Below, piece by piece: positions 18,560-27,184 of a stretch of 64,000 nucleotides of DNA. The stretch spans positions 169,438-233,437 of the forward strand of contig NZ_MSPR01000002.1 in the NCBI RefSeq assembly GCF_001984715.1, written 5' to 3'. The stretch is from Streptococcus azizii (GTDB lineage Bacteria > Bacillota > Bacilli > Lactobacillales > Streptococcaceae). Numbering within the stretch: position 1 is the first letter of the stretch; each line of letters opens with the position of its first letter. A program made the position numbers and the translations under genes. The notes under the pieces are model-generated. The model was not told where the DNA came from and made no database searches. It was given only the letters and a program-made list of their open reading frames with translations.

Positions 18560-19036
18560 CTCTCTAACAAGATACAAAGGGCGTGTAAAAAGCGAATGAA
18601 AAATAGGAAATCGAAGCAGATGACTCCGACAACCGCTAACCTCGCTCTTTCGTTTTCAGGCTCGGGCTTCCGTGGTCACTTTCGTATTTATAGGTGACCA
18701 GTTTCAACAGTTCCCCGAACTGTTGAAATCCCCTGACTATTGCTATCCCAAAGGGATTCTCATCTGTAATCGGCTAAAGCCGAAACAGCTGCCTATCCCC
18801 AAGGGATTCTCATCTGTAATCGGCTAAAGCCGAAACAGCTGCCTATCTTTTTTCTCACATTTTTAGTCCGAACTCAGTTACATAAGATACAAAGCCCGTG
18901 AAAAACTCAAAGCGAAAATAGGAAATACGACGAAGAAACTGGAGTTTCTAGGAGTATTTATCTTTTTCGCACAGAGTTTAGGGCGTGTTCAATTCACCGA
19001 GACTCTTGACAACGTATCCTTTTGATTTTTAAAGAG
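18560..19036. repeat. Composite intergenic repeat cluster
   Basis: The 590-bp gap after the YitT gene contains no credible ORF. It holds modules seen elsewhere in the window: AAGATACAAAGGGCGTG (18570s) and ATAAGATACAAAGCCCGTG (18890s). A nested hairpin pair is present (TGGTCAC/GTGACCA at 18673-18700, and a palindrome at 18702-18728). The TTTCTAGGAGTATTTATC module also occurs, and the cluster ends with the RUP-like end at GAGTAT (~19036). Related clusters lie at 57.2-58.0 and 63.1-63.8 kb. Confidence 0.75.
18745..18846. repeat. Two tandem 50-bp hairpin units
   Basis: The unit AAGGGATTCTCATCTGTAAT + CGGCTAAAGCCG + AAACAGCTGCCTATC is repeated with a period of 50 bp (AAGGGATTCT at 18751 and 18801). 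Each unit has an inner stem (TCGGC/GCCGA, loop TAAA) and an outer CWTCTG/CAGCTG pairing. A single diverged copy is at 63661. Confidence 0.8.
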
Positions 19037-19140
19037 TATTCAATAACCTCCACAAGGCTATTGACGCAGCCTTGGGATAGCTTCCTAGTTTGAGCAGTAA
19101 CATCAGATTCACCCAACATAAAAAGAGCAGCTTGCTCTTT

Positions 19141-19797
19141 TTATATTTTTTTCGTCTGAGTTGGCATCATGCTGTCCACCTTGATACCGGCCTGTTCAAA
19201 AATCAAGGCTACCTGCTGGATGTCCACCTTGCCGTCAATCTGGACTTCAATGACCACGTTTCCTGACTTATCCGCAATCTGAACAGTACTGACAATATTA
19301 TAACCTTGGTCTGAAATCAGTCTGATAATCTTTTCAAGCTCTCCTGCCTTATTTTCTACCAAGAAGCGCACACGAACCCCTGCTTCTCCGTAGCCAGATA
19401 CGTGTAAGAAAGCTGCAAACACATCACGATCTGTAATAACTCCTGCCATTTGGTCATTATCTACAACAGGCAAAATGCCAACCTTGTTCTTATACATCAG
19501 ATAAACCGCATCTTCTAAACTTGCAAATTTAGATACGGTGATGACATCACGAATCATCACGTCACGGACCTTTGTTTTATTCAATAGGTAATTCATCTCA
19601 TAAATGGATAGACTGGTCGCCTTTGAAGGGCTTGCCTCTGCAATCGTTCCTTCTGTCACAAGACCCACTAAGCGATCATTTTCAATGACAGGTAAGCGAT
19701 GAATCTCTTGCTCACGCATCAATTCCGCTGCATGTGCAATCGTCGTATCCGGTGAAATATAGACAACCTTTCGCGTCATAAAATCTTTAACTGCCAT
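19141..19797 (-). CDS. CBS-domain pair plus ACT domain protein (AcuB-like)
   Basis: 218 residues. Two CBS motifs (~1-60, FMTRKVVYISPDTTIAHAAELMREQEIHRLPVI; ~78-135, RDVMIRDVITVSKFASLEDAVYLMYKNKVGILPVVD) are followed by an ACT domain (RVRFLVENKAGELEKIIRLISDQGYNIVSTVQI). The CBS pair is expected to bind an adenine nucleotide and the ACT domain a small effector. AcuB in Bacillus is linked to acetoin use, but that pathway is not visible here, so the target is unknown. Monocistronic. Confidence 0.85.
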   Translation of the reverse strand: MAVKDFMTRKVVYISPDTTIAHAAELMREQEIHRLPVIENDRLVGLVTEGTIAEASPSKATSLSIYEMNYLLNKTKVRDVMIRDVITVSKFASLEDAVYLMYKNKVGILPVVDNDQMAGVITDRDVFAAFLHVSGYGEAGVRVRFLVENKAGELEKIIRLISDQGYNIVSTVQIADKSGNVVIEVQIDGKVDIQQVALIFEQAGIKVDSMMPTQTKKI

Positions 19798-19950
19798 GGA
19801 TAATCCTCCTCATCTGTTCTATAGGTATAGTATACCACAAAATAGAAAACGATTTCAATTTTTATTGAAAAAAAGTGGAAGGTTTCTTGGGACTTTATAA
19901 AAACAAGTGGAATGTCACAAGGAGGACTTTGGGGGGAAGGATACGAAAAA

Positions 19951-20141
19951 AGATTGCCCTAGCAATCTGAGAAGGTAGACAAACTTCTAAACTGTCGAAA
20001 AATAGCAAATTCAGAGTGTGAACCTTATCTGAAGTAGCTCTTAAAAATACTGAGATAGCGGTATTTTTGGCAAAAGAAAAAGATTGAAGAAAATGAGCCG
20101 AAATGGACTTTTTCTTCAATCTGAGATTGCCCTAGCAATCT
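19951..20141. repeat. Duplicated AGATTGC hairpin in the gap before the Bax-inhibitor-like gene
   Basis: The 18-base AGATTGCCCTAGCAATCT occurs at 19951-19968 and 20124-20141, each a 7-bp stem with loop CCTA. Between them is another hairpin (AGATTGAAGA at 20081-20090 with TCTTCAATCT at 20113-20122). The downstream copy is well placed to terminate the minus-strand gene ending at 20170. I see no gene in 19798-20169. Confidence 0.6.
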
Positions 20142-20169
20142 TTCCCTATCTAAAATAATGCCTTTCTTC

Positions 20170-20865
20170 CTAATCCCGCGAACCAAAGATGCGCAATAGG
20201 TTCAAGAAAAGGTTAATAAAGTCCAGATAGAGGGACAAAGCCATAGAGATAACCCAACCTTGACCGACCTCGCCATTGGTCTCTTCAAAGATATAGCGGA
20301 TACGTTGATTGTCATAAGCGATTAAACCTGAGAAAATCAAAACTGAAATGATGGAAATGATAAAACTCATACCCGAGCTTGCAAGAAAGAGATTGACAAC
20401 ACTGGCGATAATCACTCCAAACAGGGCTGCATAGAGTGCCTGCCCCATACCTGAAAGATTTCTCTTCGTTGTCAAGCCAATCACAGCCATTATCGCAAAC
20501 ATCAAGGCGGCTGTTAGAAAGGCTGTTGTAATGGTTTCACCTGTATAGGCGAGTAGCACGATACTCAGTGTAAAGCCATTCATCACCGAATAAGCTAGAA
20601 ACATTGGCAAGGCCAAGGGGCTATTTTGAGCCGCCATACGAGAAGCTGCAAAGACGAGACCAATTTCAACTATCATCAGCAGCCAGATGACAAACGACCC
20701 TCCTAGCAAGAGATTGATGGTAAAGGTTCTAAAAGCGGTCATAGACAGGTAGGCTACCAGAGCGGAAATCCCTATCCCTGCTGCGACAAAGCCATAAATT
20801 TTGCCAAAGAAACGATTCAAAGCGGTATGATCCACTTGAGTTATAATATGTGGTTCTTGATTCAT
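20170..20865 (-). CDS. Bax inhibitor-1/YccA-family membrane protein
   Basis: 231 residues with seven hydrophobic segments, starting after LNRFFGKIYGFVAAGIGISALVAYL. The family block NQRIRYIFEE near the end, with nearby acidic residues (AYDNQRIR), fits BI-1/UPF0005 proteins. These include BsYetJ-type pH-sensitive calcium leak channels; that function is family knowledge and is not shown here. ATG 20865 follows a GGAGGA site. Confidence 0.9.
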   Translation of the reverse strand: MNQEPHIITQVDHTALNRFFGKIYGFVAAGIGISALVAYLSMTAFRTFTINLLLGGSFVIWLLMIVEIGLVFAASRMAAQNSPLALPMFLAYSVMNGFTLSIVLLAYTGETITTAFLTAALMFAIMAVIGLTTKRNLSGMGQALYAALFGVIIASVVNLFLASSGMSFIISIISVLIFSGLIAYDNQRIRYIFEETNGEVGQGWVISMALSLYLDFINLFLNLLRIFGSRD

Positions 20866-20892
20866 CCTAATCCTCCTCTAATGAATAACGAT

Positions 20893-21372
20893 TTAATAAC
20901 CATGAAAGCGGCGCTGTTTCCACATTTTTTGTAAGGGAAGCGTTGCCTCTTTTATGGCCCAATACTTATCGACACAGGTCACAATCCAGGCTTCCTTGTA
21001 ACGCGGTGGGGCAATCGTCGCACCAAACATGTGCTTAACAATGATATCTTCTTCCACCTTGTTCAAATCAGTCAATTTCTCAGCATTGCGCTTTGCAATC
21101 CGTGGATGAACCCAGGCATGACTCTTTTTAAATTTGGTCTCACGCCAATCGTAATAAAATAAATCATGCAAAAGACCACCGCGCGCTGTTGACTTGGCAT
21201 CCCATCCTAGTCTCTTTGCAATTTTATAACTGGTATAGGATACATTGATGGAGTGTTCCAAACGGGTCGAATAATAATGATGAGGGATTGTCTTGAGTTT
21301 CTGTACCTTGGGCTTTTCTATTAAATGCCCGACATAGGCCATATACTCTTCATCTTCTGTATAGGGTGTCAT
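20893..21372 (-). CDS. HD-domain phosphohydrolase
   Basis: 159 residues. The HD metal site is visible as YYSTRLEHSINVSYTSYKIAKRLGWDAKSTARGGLLHDLFYYDW (first His, then the His-Asp pair), a later HAWVHPRIAKRNAEKL histidine, and a C-terminal VTCVDKYWAIKE aspartate. The order matches small HD hydrolases. The substrate (nucleotide or phosphate ester) is unknown. Confidence 0.85.
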   Translation of the reverse strand: MTPYTEDEEYMAYVGHLIEKPKVQKLKTIPHHYYSTRLEHSINVSYTSYKIAKRLGWDAKSTARGGLLHDLFYYDWRETKFKKSHAWVHPRIAKRNAEKLTDLNKVEEDIIVKHMFGATIAPPRYKEAWIVTCVDKYWAIKEATLPLQKMWKQRRFHGY

Positions 21373-21417
21373 TCTATCACCTCGTTTTCTATTATACCAT
21401 ACATTATAGCTTCTAGC

Positions 21418-22158
21418 TTAAATAAAGCTAAAAAGAAGAATACCCGCAGCCACCGCCACATTCAAGCTCTCTGCCTGGCCTGGCATGCTAATATGAAGTA
21501 AGGTGTCTGCCTGACCTTCGACTACTGTTGAAATTCCCTGTCCTTCATTCCCCATAATAATAGCAAATGATGCTACCGCAGTAACTGCCTTATAGTCAAT
21601 AGAATCTTTCGATAAAGTGGTTGCCAGTATCTGTACCCCTTGGTTTTTGAATTGAGCGAGTAGCTCCTCTATAGCGACTCGATAAATGGGTAGATGAAAA
21701 TGACTCCCCTGCATAGACCGCAGTGTCTTTAAGCTGTAGATATCCGCAGATTTATCTGATAGAAAGACTGCATCATAGCCTGCCGCATCTGCTGTCCGCA
21801 CCATTGTCCCAAGGTTTCCTGGGTCCTGGATATCTTCTAGGACCAAGTATTTTCCTCCAAACTCTTCTGGCATCTCAGTCTTTGGGAGGGCGACTTGTGC
21901 AACAACCCCCTGCGGTGTCTGGCTATCTGCTAACTCCTGTATGATTTCAGAACTAACGACCGTCACAGGAAAATCTCCTATCACCTTTGGATAGGCTTCC
22001 TCTGTAACAAAGACCCGCTCGATGGTAGCATGTGCCTGACAAGCCTCTTCAAATAAATGCCAGCCCTCAATCAAATAGGAGTGCTTGCGATACTTCTTTT
22101 GGTGCAGTTTTTTTGTTTCCTTAATCAGTCGGTTGGACTTGGAACGAATCACTTCCAT
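21418..22158 (-). CDS. TrmH/SpoU-family RNA methyltransferase
   Basis: 246 residues from MEVIRSKSN, chosen because GGGGAA lies just upstream of this ATG; an ATG 12 nt earlier lacks a site. The N-terminal substrate-binding domain is KKLHQKKYRKHSYLIEGWHLFEEA. The SPOUT knot follows with LVLEDIQDPGNLGTMVRTADAAGYDAVFLS, AIIMGNEGQGIS and MPGQAESLNVAVAAGILLF. It probably 2'-O-methylates 23S rRNA or a tRNA; the exact target is unknown. Divergent from acyP. Confidence 0.9.
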   Translation of the reverse strand: MEVIRSKSNRLIKETKKLHQKKYRKHSYLIEGWHLFEEACQAHATIERVFVTEEAYPKVIGDFPVTVVSSEIIQELADSQTPQGVVAQVALPKTEMPEEFGGKYLVLEDIQDPGNLGTMVRTADAAGYDAVFLSDKSADIYSLKTLRSMQGSHFHLPIYRVAIEELLAQFKNQGVQILATTLSKDSIDYKAVTAVASFAIIMGNEGQGISTVVEGQADTLLHISMPGQAESLNVAVAAGILLFSFI

Positions 22159-22229
22159 ACAATTCCCCATTTTCTTTCACTATCAACAATGATATAATAA
22201 AGTAAAGGTCTTGTCAAAAGGAGAAACGC

Positions 22230-22514
22230 ATGCAAAAAGTAAAAATGATTGCCTCTGGTCGGGTACAAGGAGTGGGCTTTCGCTGGGCTGTCCAGTATCT
22301 GGCAATAGAAATCGGCAATATCTACGGCCGCGTCTGGAATAATGCAGACGGAACTGTGACCATCCTCGCCCAATCGGAAAAACCCGCCAAGCTCAGTCAA
22401 TTCATCCAAGAAATTCGCAAGGGACCCTCTCGAATGTCCAAGGTAACCTATCTGGATGTATCCCTTGCAAACTTTGAAACCTTTAAGGACTTTCGAGTCA
22501 AGCAGTGGCATTAA
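22230..22514 (+). CDS. acyP: Acylphosphatase
   Basis: 94 residues. It hydrolyses acyl phosphates. The active-site arginine loop is SGRVQGVGFRWAVQYLA and the catalytic asparagine is in GRVWNNADGTV, both in the expected order. AAAGGAG lies 7 nt before the ATG. The following gene, yidC, starts 65 bp downstream. Confidence 0.96.
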   Translation: MQKVKMIASGRVQGVGFRWAVQYLAIEIGNIYGRVWNNADGTVTILAQSEKPAKLSQFIQEIRKGPSRMSKVTYLDVSLANFETFKDFRVKQWH

Positions 22515-22579
22515 AGACTTGTATATTTTCTCCAAAACAAGTAAAATAGGGTGTATCATGTAAAAAAGGAAATGCGAAA

Positions 22580-23500
22580 GTGAAAAAATCAAACCGTATT
22601 GTGTTGTCAGGACTTGTCCTATCTATGCTCTTCTTCCTATCTGGTTGTGTTCAGACCAAAAATGGTGTCCCAACTGGAGAAGGCTGGGTCTACAAACTCC
22701 TCGTTGAGCCGATGGGAAATGTCATTCAATTCTTTGCCGAAAATCAGGGGCTAGGATTTGGGTTAGCGATTATCGTGGTCACCATTTGTGTTCGCTTACT
22801 CATCTTGCCACTTGGAATCTACCAATCTTGGAAAGCTACCTACCAGTCTGAGAAAATGCATTATCTCAAACCGATTCTAGGACCCATCCAAGAGCGAATG
22901 AAAAATGCGAGTACCCAGGAAGAGAAATTAGCTGCCCAACAAGAACTCTTTGCTACTCAAAAAGAGTACGGAGTCAGCATGTTTGGTGGGATGGGATGCC
23001 TCCCACTACTCATTCAAATGCCATTTTTCTCAGCCCTCTTTTACGCAGCTCGTTATACAGAAGGCATCGCAGAAGCGAGCTTTATGGGAATTGCGCTTGG
23101 CAAGTCTAGCCTTATTCTCACAGCTGTAGCTGGTATCCTCTATTTCTGCCAATCCCTTCTCATGCAGGTCGGCATGGAAGAAGAGCAAAGGCAGCAGATG
23201 AAATCAATGATGCTGATGAACCCGCTCATGATTGTTTTCTTCTCATGGAGTTCTCCTGCTGGTGTAACCCTCTACTGGGTAGTCGGCGGACTGATTGGAA
23301 TCGTCCAACAAGCCATTACCAACTTCTTTCTTAAGCCAAAACTACGCAGACAGATTGCAGAAGAATTTGAACAAAATCCTCCAAAACCAATCCACACAAG
23401 CACTCGTGTCAAGGATATAACACCGAGGACAGATACTGCGATAACAACAGCATCATCGAAAAAGAAAAACCGCAACGCTGGGAAGCAACGTTCACGGTAA
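22580..23500 (+). CDS. yidC: YidC/Oxa1 membrane protein insertase (probably the YidC2 paralogue)
   Basis: 306 residues. It inserts and folds membrane proteins, with or without Sec. The lipoprotein signal ends in the lipobox LSGC (Cys ~23). Five hydrophobic segments follow. The conserved arginine in the groove is in the TICVRLLILPLGIYQSWKA segment. Late segments are MFGGMGCLPLLIQMPFFSALFYA and SSPAGVTLYWVVGGLIGIVQQ. The C-terminal tail is long and strongly basic (KKKNRNAGKQRSR), as in streptococcal YidC2, which docks ribosomes. Streptococci carry two copies; the paralogue call rests on this tail and the acyP neighbour. Confidence 0.92.
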   Translation: MKKSNRIVLSGLVLSMLFFLSGCVQTKNGVPTGEGWVYKLLVEPMGNVIQFFAENQGLGFGLAIIVVTICVRLLILPLGIYQSWKATYQSEKMHYLKPILGPIQERMKNASTQEEKLAAQQELFATQKEYGVSMFGGMGCLPLLIQMPFFSALFYAARYTEGIAEASFMGIALGKSSLILTAVAGILYFCQSLLMQVGMEEEQRQQMKSMMLMNPLMIVFFSWSSPAGVTLYWVVGGLIGIVQQAITNFFLKPKLRRQIAEEFEQNPPKPIHTSTRVKDITPRTDTAITTASSKKKNRNAGKQRSR

Positions 23501-23526
23501 ATACATTATATCCATATAGGTAGACA

Positions 23527-23551
23527 AAAACCCTGTTCTTCAGGGTTTTTA
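23527..23551 (+). terminator. Terminator of acyP-yidC
   Basis: AAAACCCTG / CAGGGTTTT, 9-bp stem with a five-base loop, followed by TTA. Confidence 0.85.
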
Positions 23552-23556
23552 TACTC

Positions 23557-23648
23557 ATTTAGTTTAACTTTTATTACTTCGTTAACTCGCTTTGCCGTAC
23601 TCCAGTACAGCCTGCAGCTCGTTGCCTAGTACTAAAAGTAAACTAAAC
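23557..23648. repeat. 93-bp inverted-repeat element, copy 2
   Basis: Inverted relative to the copy at 10214-10306 and nearly identical through the body (TTCGTTAACTCGCTTTGCCG, CAGCCTGCAGCTCGTTGCC). Ends are TTTAGTTTA and TAAACTAAAC. Confidence 0.7.
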
Positions 23649-23680
23649 AACTATATCATGCTTGTTAGCACTTTATCTTA

Positions 23681-23776
23681 TAGTCAATAAAAATTAAAAG
23701 GATACGTCGTCAAGAGTCTCGGTGAGTTGAACACTGTGTCAGCCTCCTATTTTTCGGTCGCTTTTTTCATTGACTA
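23681..23776. repeat. Variant RUP-like repeat with altered ends
   Basis: Ends TAGTCAATAAAAA and TTTTTTCATTGACTA are inverted repeats. The body shares AAAAGGATACGTCGTCAAGAGTCTCGG with the RUP-like family. No coding frame. Confidence 0.55.
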
Positions 23777-23830
23777 ATCGACATAAAAAAAGACCAGCAC
23801 GAAAGCTGGTGCAGGAAACATCGGTCCTAA

Positions 23831-24157
23831 TCCTCTTTAAAAATCAAAAGGATACGTCGTCAAGAGTCTCGGTGAATTGAACTCGGACTACAACTCACTG
23901 ACAAAAAGATAAATACTCCTAGAAGCAGAGGCTTCTTCGTCGCATTTCCTATTTTGTCTAGGAGTTGTTTTACGTCCTCGTATCTTGACGAGTGAAAAGC
24001 TCCAGTGGAGGTTTTCAGCCTGTTCCCTTAAAACAAGATGGAACAGAGTTCTACCTTCATCTTCGATTATAAGGAAATTAGCGGCGCTAATCTCATTTCC
24101 AACCTTTCACAATTCTCAATTGTGAAAGCTAGTCTACTTTTGATTTTTATTGAGTAT
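23831..24157. repeat. Long composite repeat with RUP-like ends
   Basis: Starts TCCTCTTTAAAAATCAAAAG and ends CTTTTGATTTTTATTGAGTAT, the terminal inverted repeats of the 102-bp family. The interior is about 230 bp longer, with AGATAAATACTCCTAGAA, GAAAAGCTCCAGTGGAGG and a TTCACAATTCTCAATTGTGAA hairpin. It looks like the small element enlarged by internal modules. Confidence 0.65.
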
Positions 24158-24215
24158 AAGTCGAGGTACCGGCTTCCCTAAAGTTCTCTAGTAAAGCCTC
24201 TAAAACGCTCGACCT

Positions 24216-24698
24216 TTATTTCGTTTTTTCTACCTTGATGATTTTCACATCATAGCTGCCAACAGGTGTCTGAACAGTAACAACATCGCCCGTTTTCTTA
24301 CCGATAAGAGCTTGGCCAATAGGACTTTCATTTGATACCTTATTAGCAAAGGCATCTGCCCCTGCCGATCCCACAATCATATAGACTTCTTCATCTGTCT
24401 CACCAATCTCTTGGATTGTCACTGTCTTGCCAATCGCTACTTCATCTGCCGCCACAGCATCGCTGTTGACAATTTCTGCATAGCGGATTTTGGTCTCAAT
24501 CATAGAGATTTGCCCTTCGACAAAGGCTTGCTCATCTTTTGCTGCTTCATACTCAGAGTTCTCTGACAAATCGCCGTATGAACGCGCAATCTTGATCCGC
24601 TCGACAATCTCCGGACGACGTACGAGTTTTAACTCTTCTAATTCTTTTTCCAATTTTTCCTTTTCTTCAATAGTCATTGGGTAGGTTTTTTCTGCCAT
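24216..24698 (-). CDS. greA: Transcription elongation factor GreA
   Basis: 160 residues. It stimulates transcript cleavage in backtracked RNA polymerase. The N-terminal antiparallel coiled coil (~1-75, [47 protein letters not shown]) carries the tip acidic residues DLSENSEY. The C-terminal FKBP-like domain ends [33 protein letters not shown]. It follows mltG in the same direction, with 94 bp between. Confidence 0.97.
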   Translation of the reverse strand: MAEKTYPMTIEEKEKLEKELEELKLVRRPEIVERIKIARSYGDLSENSEYEAAKDEQAFVEGQISMIETKIRYAEIVNSDAVAADEVAIGKTVTIQEIGETDEEVYMIVGSAGADAFANKVSNESPIGQALIGKKTGDVVTVQTPVGSYDVKIIKVEKTK

Positions 24699-24792
24699 AT
24701 TTTTATTCTTCCTTTATGTTGATGATATCGTAACTGCTGTGATGAAAACAAAATTATGCGGAAAACCACATAATTTTATTTAAGCCAGTACT

Positions 24793-26229
24793 CTAATTGT
24801 TTACTTTACTGTTGACATATTTTTCAACGTTTTGATTATGCTCTTCACCTGTCTCAGCAAAGTAAACAGCGCCTGTCGTTACATCTGCTACAAAATAATA
24901 ATAATTTGTTTTATTTGGAGCAAAGGTTGCTTCAATCGCAGAAAGGCTCGGGCTATCTACTGGACCAGGCATCAAGCCAGTATTGGTATAAATATTATAA
25001 GGTGATTGAATACCAGTATCAATCAGGGTGTCTTCTTTCAAGGTCGTCTTTTCGCCCAACTTATCCATTGCATATAAAATAGCAATATTTGATTGGAGAG
25101 GCATGTCAATATTTAGACGGTTGAAAAATACACTAGCGATGTTGCGCCTGTCCTCATCAGTTGCCCCTTCTTTCTCAACGAGCGATGCCAGGGTCAAGAG
25201 CTGATTGACATTCAGGCCTTTCGCTTCTAACTGAGCGTAGTAAGGCTGCAGGCGGCTATCCATGGCTGCAAGCATCTGTTCGATGAGTTCTTCCATCGTT
25301 GTCTTTGTGGAATACTCATAGGTCGCTGGGAATAAATAACCTTCTAAGCGGAACTTGACACCACTGTCTGGAGCAGGTAAATGACCCAGTAACTGTGGAT
25401 AGGCTGCCACCATTCGATTGATAAATGCTTCATTTTGAATAGTTTCAAGAAAAGCTGCTTCTGTGAACGGAGTCTTATCTTCCTTATCCGATGTATGAAC
25501 ATTGTCTGTAATCGCTCGAGCAATCTGCTTAATCGTGTATCCCTCTACAACCAATATCTTTCCTGCAATTGGCTCTTGAGCTGTTTCCGTTCCGCTTTCT
25601 TGCAAGGCCTTGGCCAGTTGGTCTACAGACATAGATTGACTCAAATTGTAGAAGCCACTTTGAAAATTATTATAGCTTTTTAATTTTGAGTAATAATTAA
25701 AAATCATTGCATTTTTAATTAGATGATGTTTTTCGAGAATCTGCGCAATCTCCTTGGTAGAAGACCCACCTGGAATCTCCACTTGGACCATTTCCGTAGC
25801 CTGAGCATTTACCGGCTCTAGACTTGACTTGATGTAAAAGCAGACTGAAAGTCCTGTTATCACTAGCAAACAGACGACTGTTAGCATCACAAATTTTACA
25901 ATTCGCTTGGCCACAGTATCTTGTTTTTTCCGATTTCGGCTCCGTCTTAATCGCATATCTGATTGGGGGTCCTCAAAAATCCTATTCATATCAGGCGAGA
26001 CAATCGTCTCTTCCAAGAGTTCTTCTTCGCTAACCATTTCAGTCAATGATGGACGTTGAAGGTCTAGCGTATCTGTCAAATCCCCTTCCAGCCATTGATA
26101 TTCTGAAGTGTCAGAGAGAAAATCAGCTTTTTCTGAAGCAGATGTGGCTTTGATTCCTTCTAGTTCACGTAAAATTTTATCACGGAAACCAGAAGACGGC
26201 ACATCCTTTTCACGTGCATCTTTTGTCAC
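24793..26229 (-). CDS. mltG: Endolytic peptidoglycan transglycosylase MltG
   Basis: 478 residues. It cleaves nascent glycan strands and belongs to the peripheral peptidoglycan machinery. A cytoplasmic N-terminal region of ~105 residues, long and acidic as in streptococcal MltG, precedes one membrane segment (IVKFVMLTVVCLLVITGLSVCFYI). A LysM-like region follows (VEIPGGSSTKEIAQILEKHHLI), then the YceG catalytic domain with LTLASLVEKEGATDEDRRNIASVFFNRL (catalytic Glu) and the SPYNIYTNTGLMPGPVDSPS block. It is located with murC and greA. Confidence 0.94.
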   Translation of the reverse strand: MTKDAREKDVPSSGFRDKILRELEGIKATSASEKADFLSDTSEYQWLEGDLTDTLDLQRPSLTEMVSEEELLEETIVSPDMNRIFEDPQSDMRLRRSRNRKKQDTVAKRIVKFVMLTVVCLLVITGLSVCFYIKSSLEPVNAQATEMVQVEIPGGSSTKEIAQILEKHHLIKNAMIFNYYSKLKSYNNFQSGFYNLSQSMSVDQLAKALQESGTETAQEPIAGKILVVEGYTIKQIARAITDNVHTSDKEDKTPFTEAAFLETIQNEAFINRMVAAYPQLLGHLPAPDSGVKFRLEGYLFPATYEYSTKTTMEELIEQMLAAMDSRLQPYYAQLEAKGLNVNQLLTLASLVEKEGATDEDRRNIASVFFNRLNIDMPLQSNIAILYAMDKLGEKTTLKEDTLIDTGIQSPYNIYTNTGLMPGPVDSPSLSAIEATFAPNKTNYYYFVADVTTGAVYFAETGEEHNQNVEKYVNSKVNN

Positions 26230-26301
26230 TATAAAGCTCCTTTCAAACAGTTACAAGCCATTATATCCTAAAAGCACTACAAAATCAAGCAGGCTGGTAT
26301 A

Positions 26302-26787
26302 TCATGGACAGGACCAGTACATATCATACCAAATTTTGCCCCCAAACTGAGAAGTGGAGAGCCCTAGATTTTCAAATTGATACATCCCGTAGTAAGACAA
26401 GAGGTAGTCTTTACAGGTTAGACTAATTCCGTCGTAAGAGCCTTGAACTGCAACCTCCTTGATGGCTGCCAATAACAAGGTGCCTACTCCCTGTCCCTGG
26501 TAGGCTTCTGCCACAGAAAGACTGACGATGGCTAAATATGGTAAGGGACCCGCTACAGGTTCACGTCTTTCAAATAAATCGTCTGTTACAGTCGCATGCT
26601 CTGTGGGAAGGGCTAGGATATAGCCACTTACTTTACCGTGATCTTCTATGACGAGACAGGTCTTTTTCTCATGCTCCAAATAAGAGCCTAGGACTCCTTT
26701 TGCAATCTGTTCTTCTGGACTGAAATTAGCCTGCTCAATCCTATTGATCTCCTCAAGATCCGTCGAACTCGCGTATCGAATCTCCAT
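26302..26787 (-). CDS. GNAT-family N-acetyltransferase
   Basis: 161 residues from MEIRYASSTDL, chosen because GAGGAGAG lies 4-9 nt upstream of ATG 26787. The acetyl-CoA site is SVAEAYQGQGVGTLLLAAIKEV (Q/R-x-x-G-x-G). The C-terminal LTCKDYLLSYYGMYQFENLG matches the Y.k.GF region. It resembles the AANAT-like branch often found between murC and mltG in streptococci. Substrate unknown. Confidence 0.85.
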   Translation of the reverse strand: MEIRYASSTDLEEINRIEQANFSPEEQIAKGVLGSYLEHEKKTCLVIEDHGKVSGYILALPTEHATVTDDLFERREPVAGPLPYLAIVSLSVAEAYQGQGVGTLLLAAIKEVAVQGSYDGISLTCKDYLLSYYGMYQFENLGLSTSQFGGKIWYDMYWSCP

Positions 26788-26935
26788 ATCTCTCCTCTTT
26801 ATTGTATGGTGTTGTAGCTTTAAATATAGAATAGACCAATCACTCACTACTTGCAAAATAATACTCTATAAAAATATTTTCTCCCCTAATGCTCCTAGAC
26901 AATAACTGTTTTAGGGTCTGGGATAGGATTGTTAA

Positions 26936-27038
26936 TACTCAATAAAAATCAAAAGTAGACTAGGAAACGAAGCCGAAGGTAGAACTAGCGTTCACCAAGG
27001 CAAGTTGACGAAGTATCCTTTTGATTTTTAAAGAGTAT
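26936..27038. repeat. RUP-like 103-bp element
   Basis: Terminal inverted repeats TACTCAATAAAAATCAAAAG and CTTTTGATTTTTAAAGAGTAT. The body closely matches the copies at 9634 and 9804. Confidence 0.8.
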
Positions 27039-27150
27039 AAGTCCCCAGACTCACCAATGAGGAATAACACTCGAAAAGAGAGTCATTCCCGTCCGGACTA
27101 TTTCAAGGGAATCGTCAAAGATACTCACGATTGTCTAAAACACATAAACA

Positions 27151-27179
27151 AGAGGTTGAGCTTGTCAGTCCCAGCCTCT
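27151..27179 (-). terminator. Terminator of murC
   Basis: AGAGGCTG / CAACCTCT stem on the minus strand with one G-U pair, followed by TGTTTATGTGTTTT. Confidence 0.55.
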
Positions 27180-27184
27180 ATTTC

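Noticed and set aside
18745..18846. Regular hairpin repeats resembling a short CRISPR array
   Set aside because: Only two units, in direct contact with no unique spacers, and no cas genes nearby. They are part of the intergenic repeat family.
19895..20119. 74-codon minus-strand ORF in the gap before the Bax-inhibitor-like gene
   Set aside because: It runs through hairpin repeats, has no ribosome site and no recognisable sequence.
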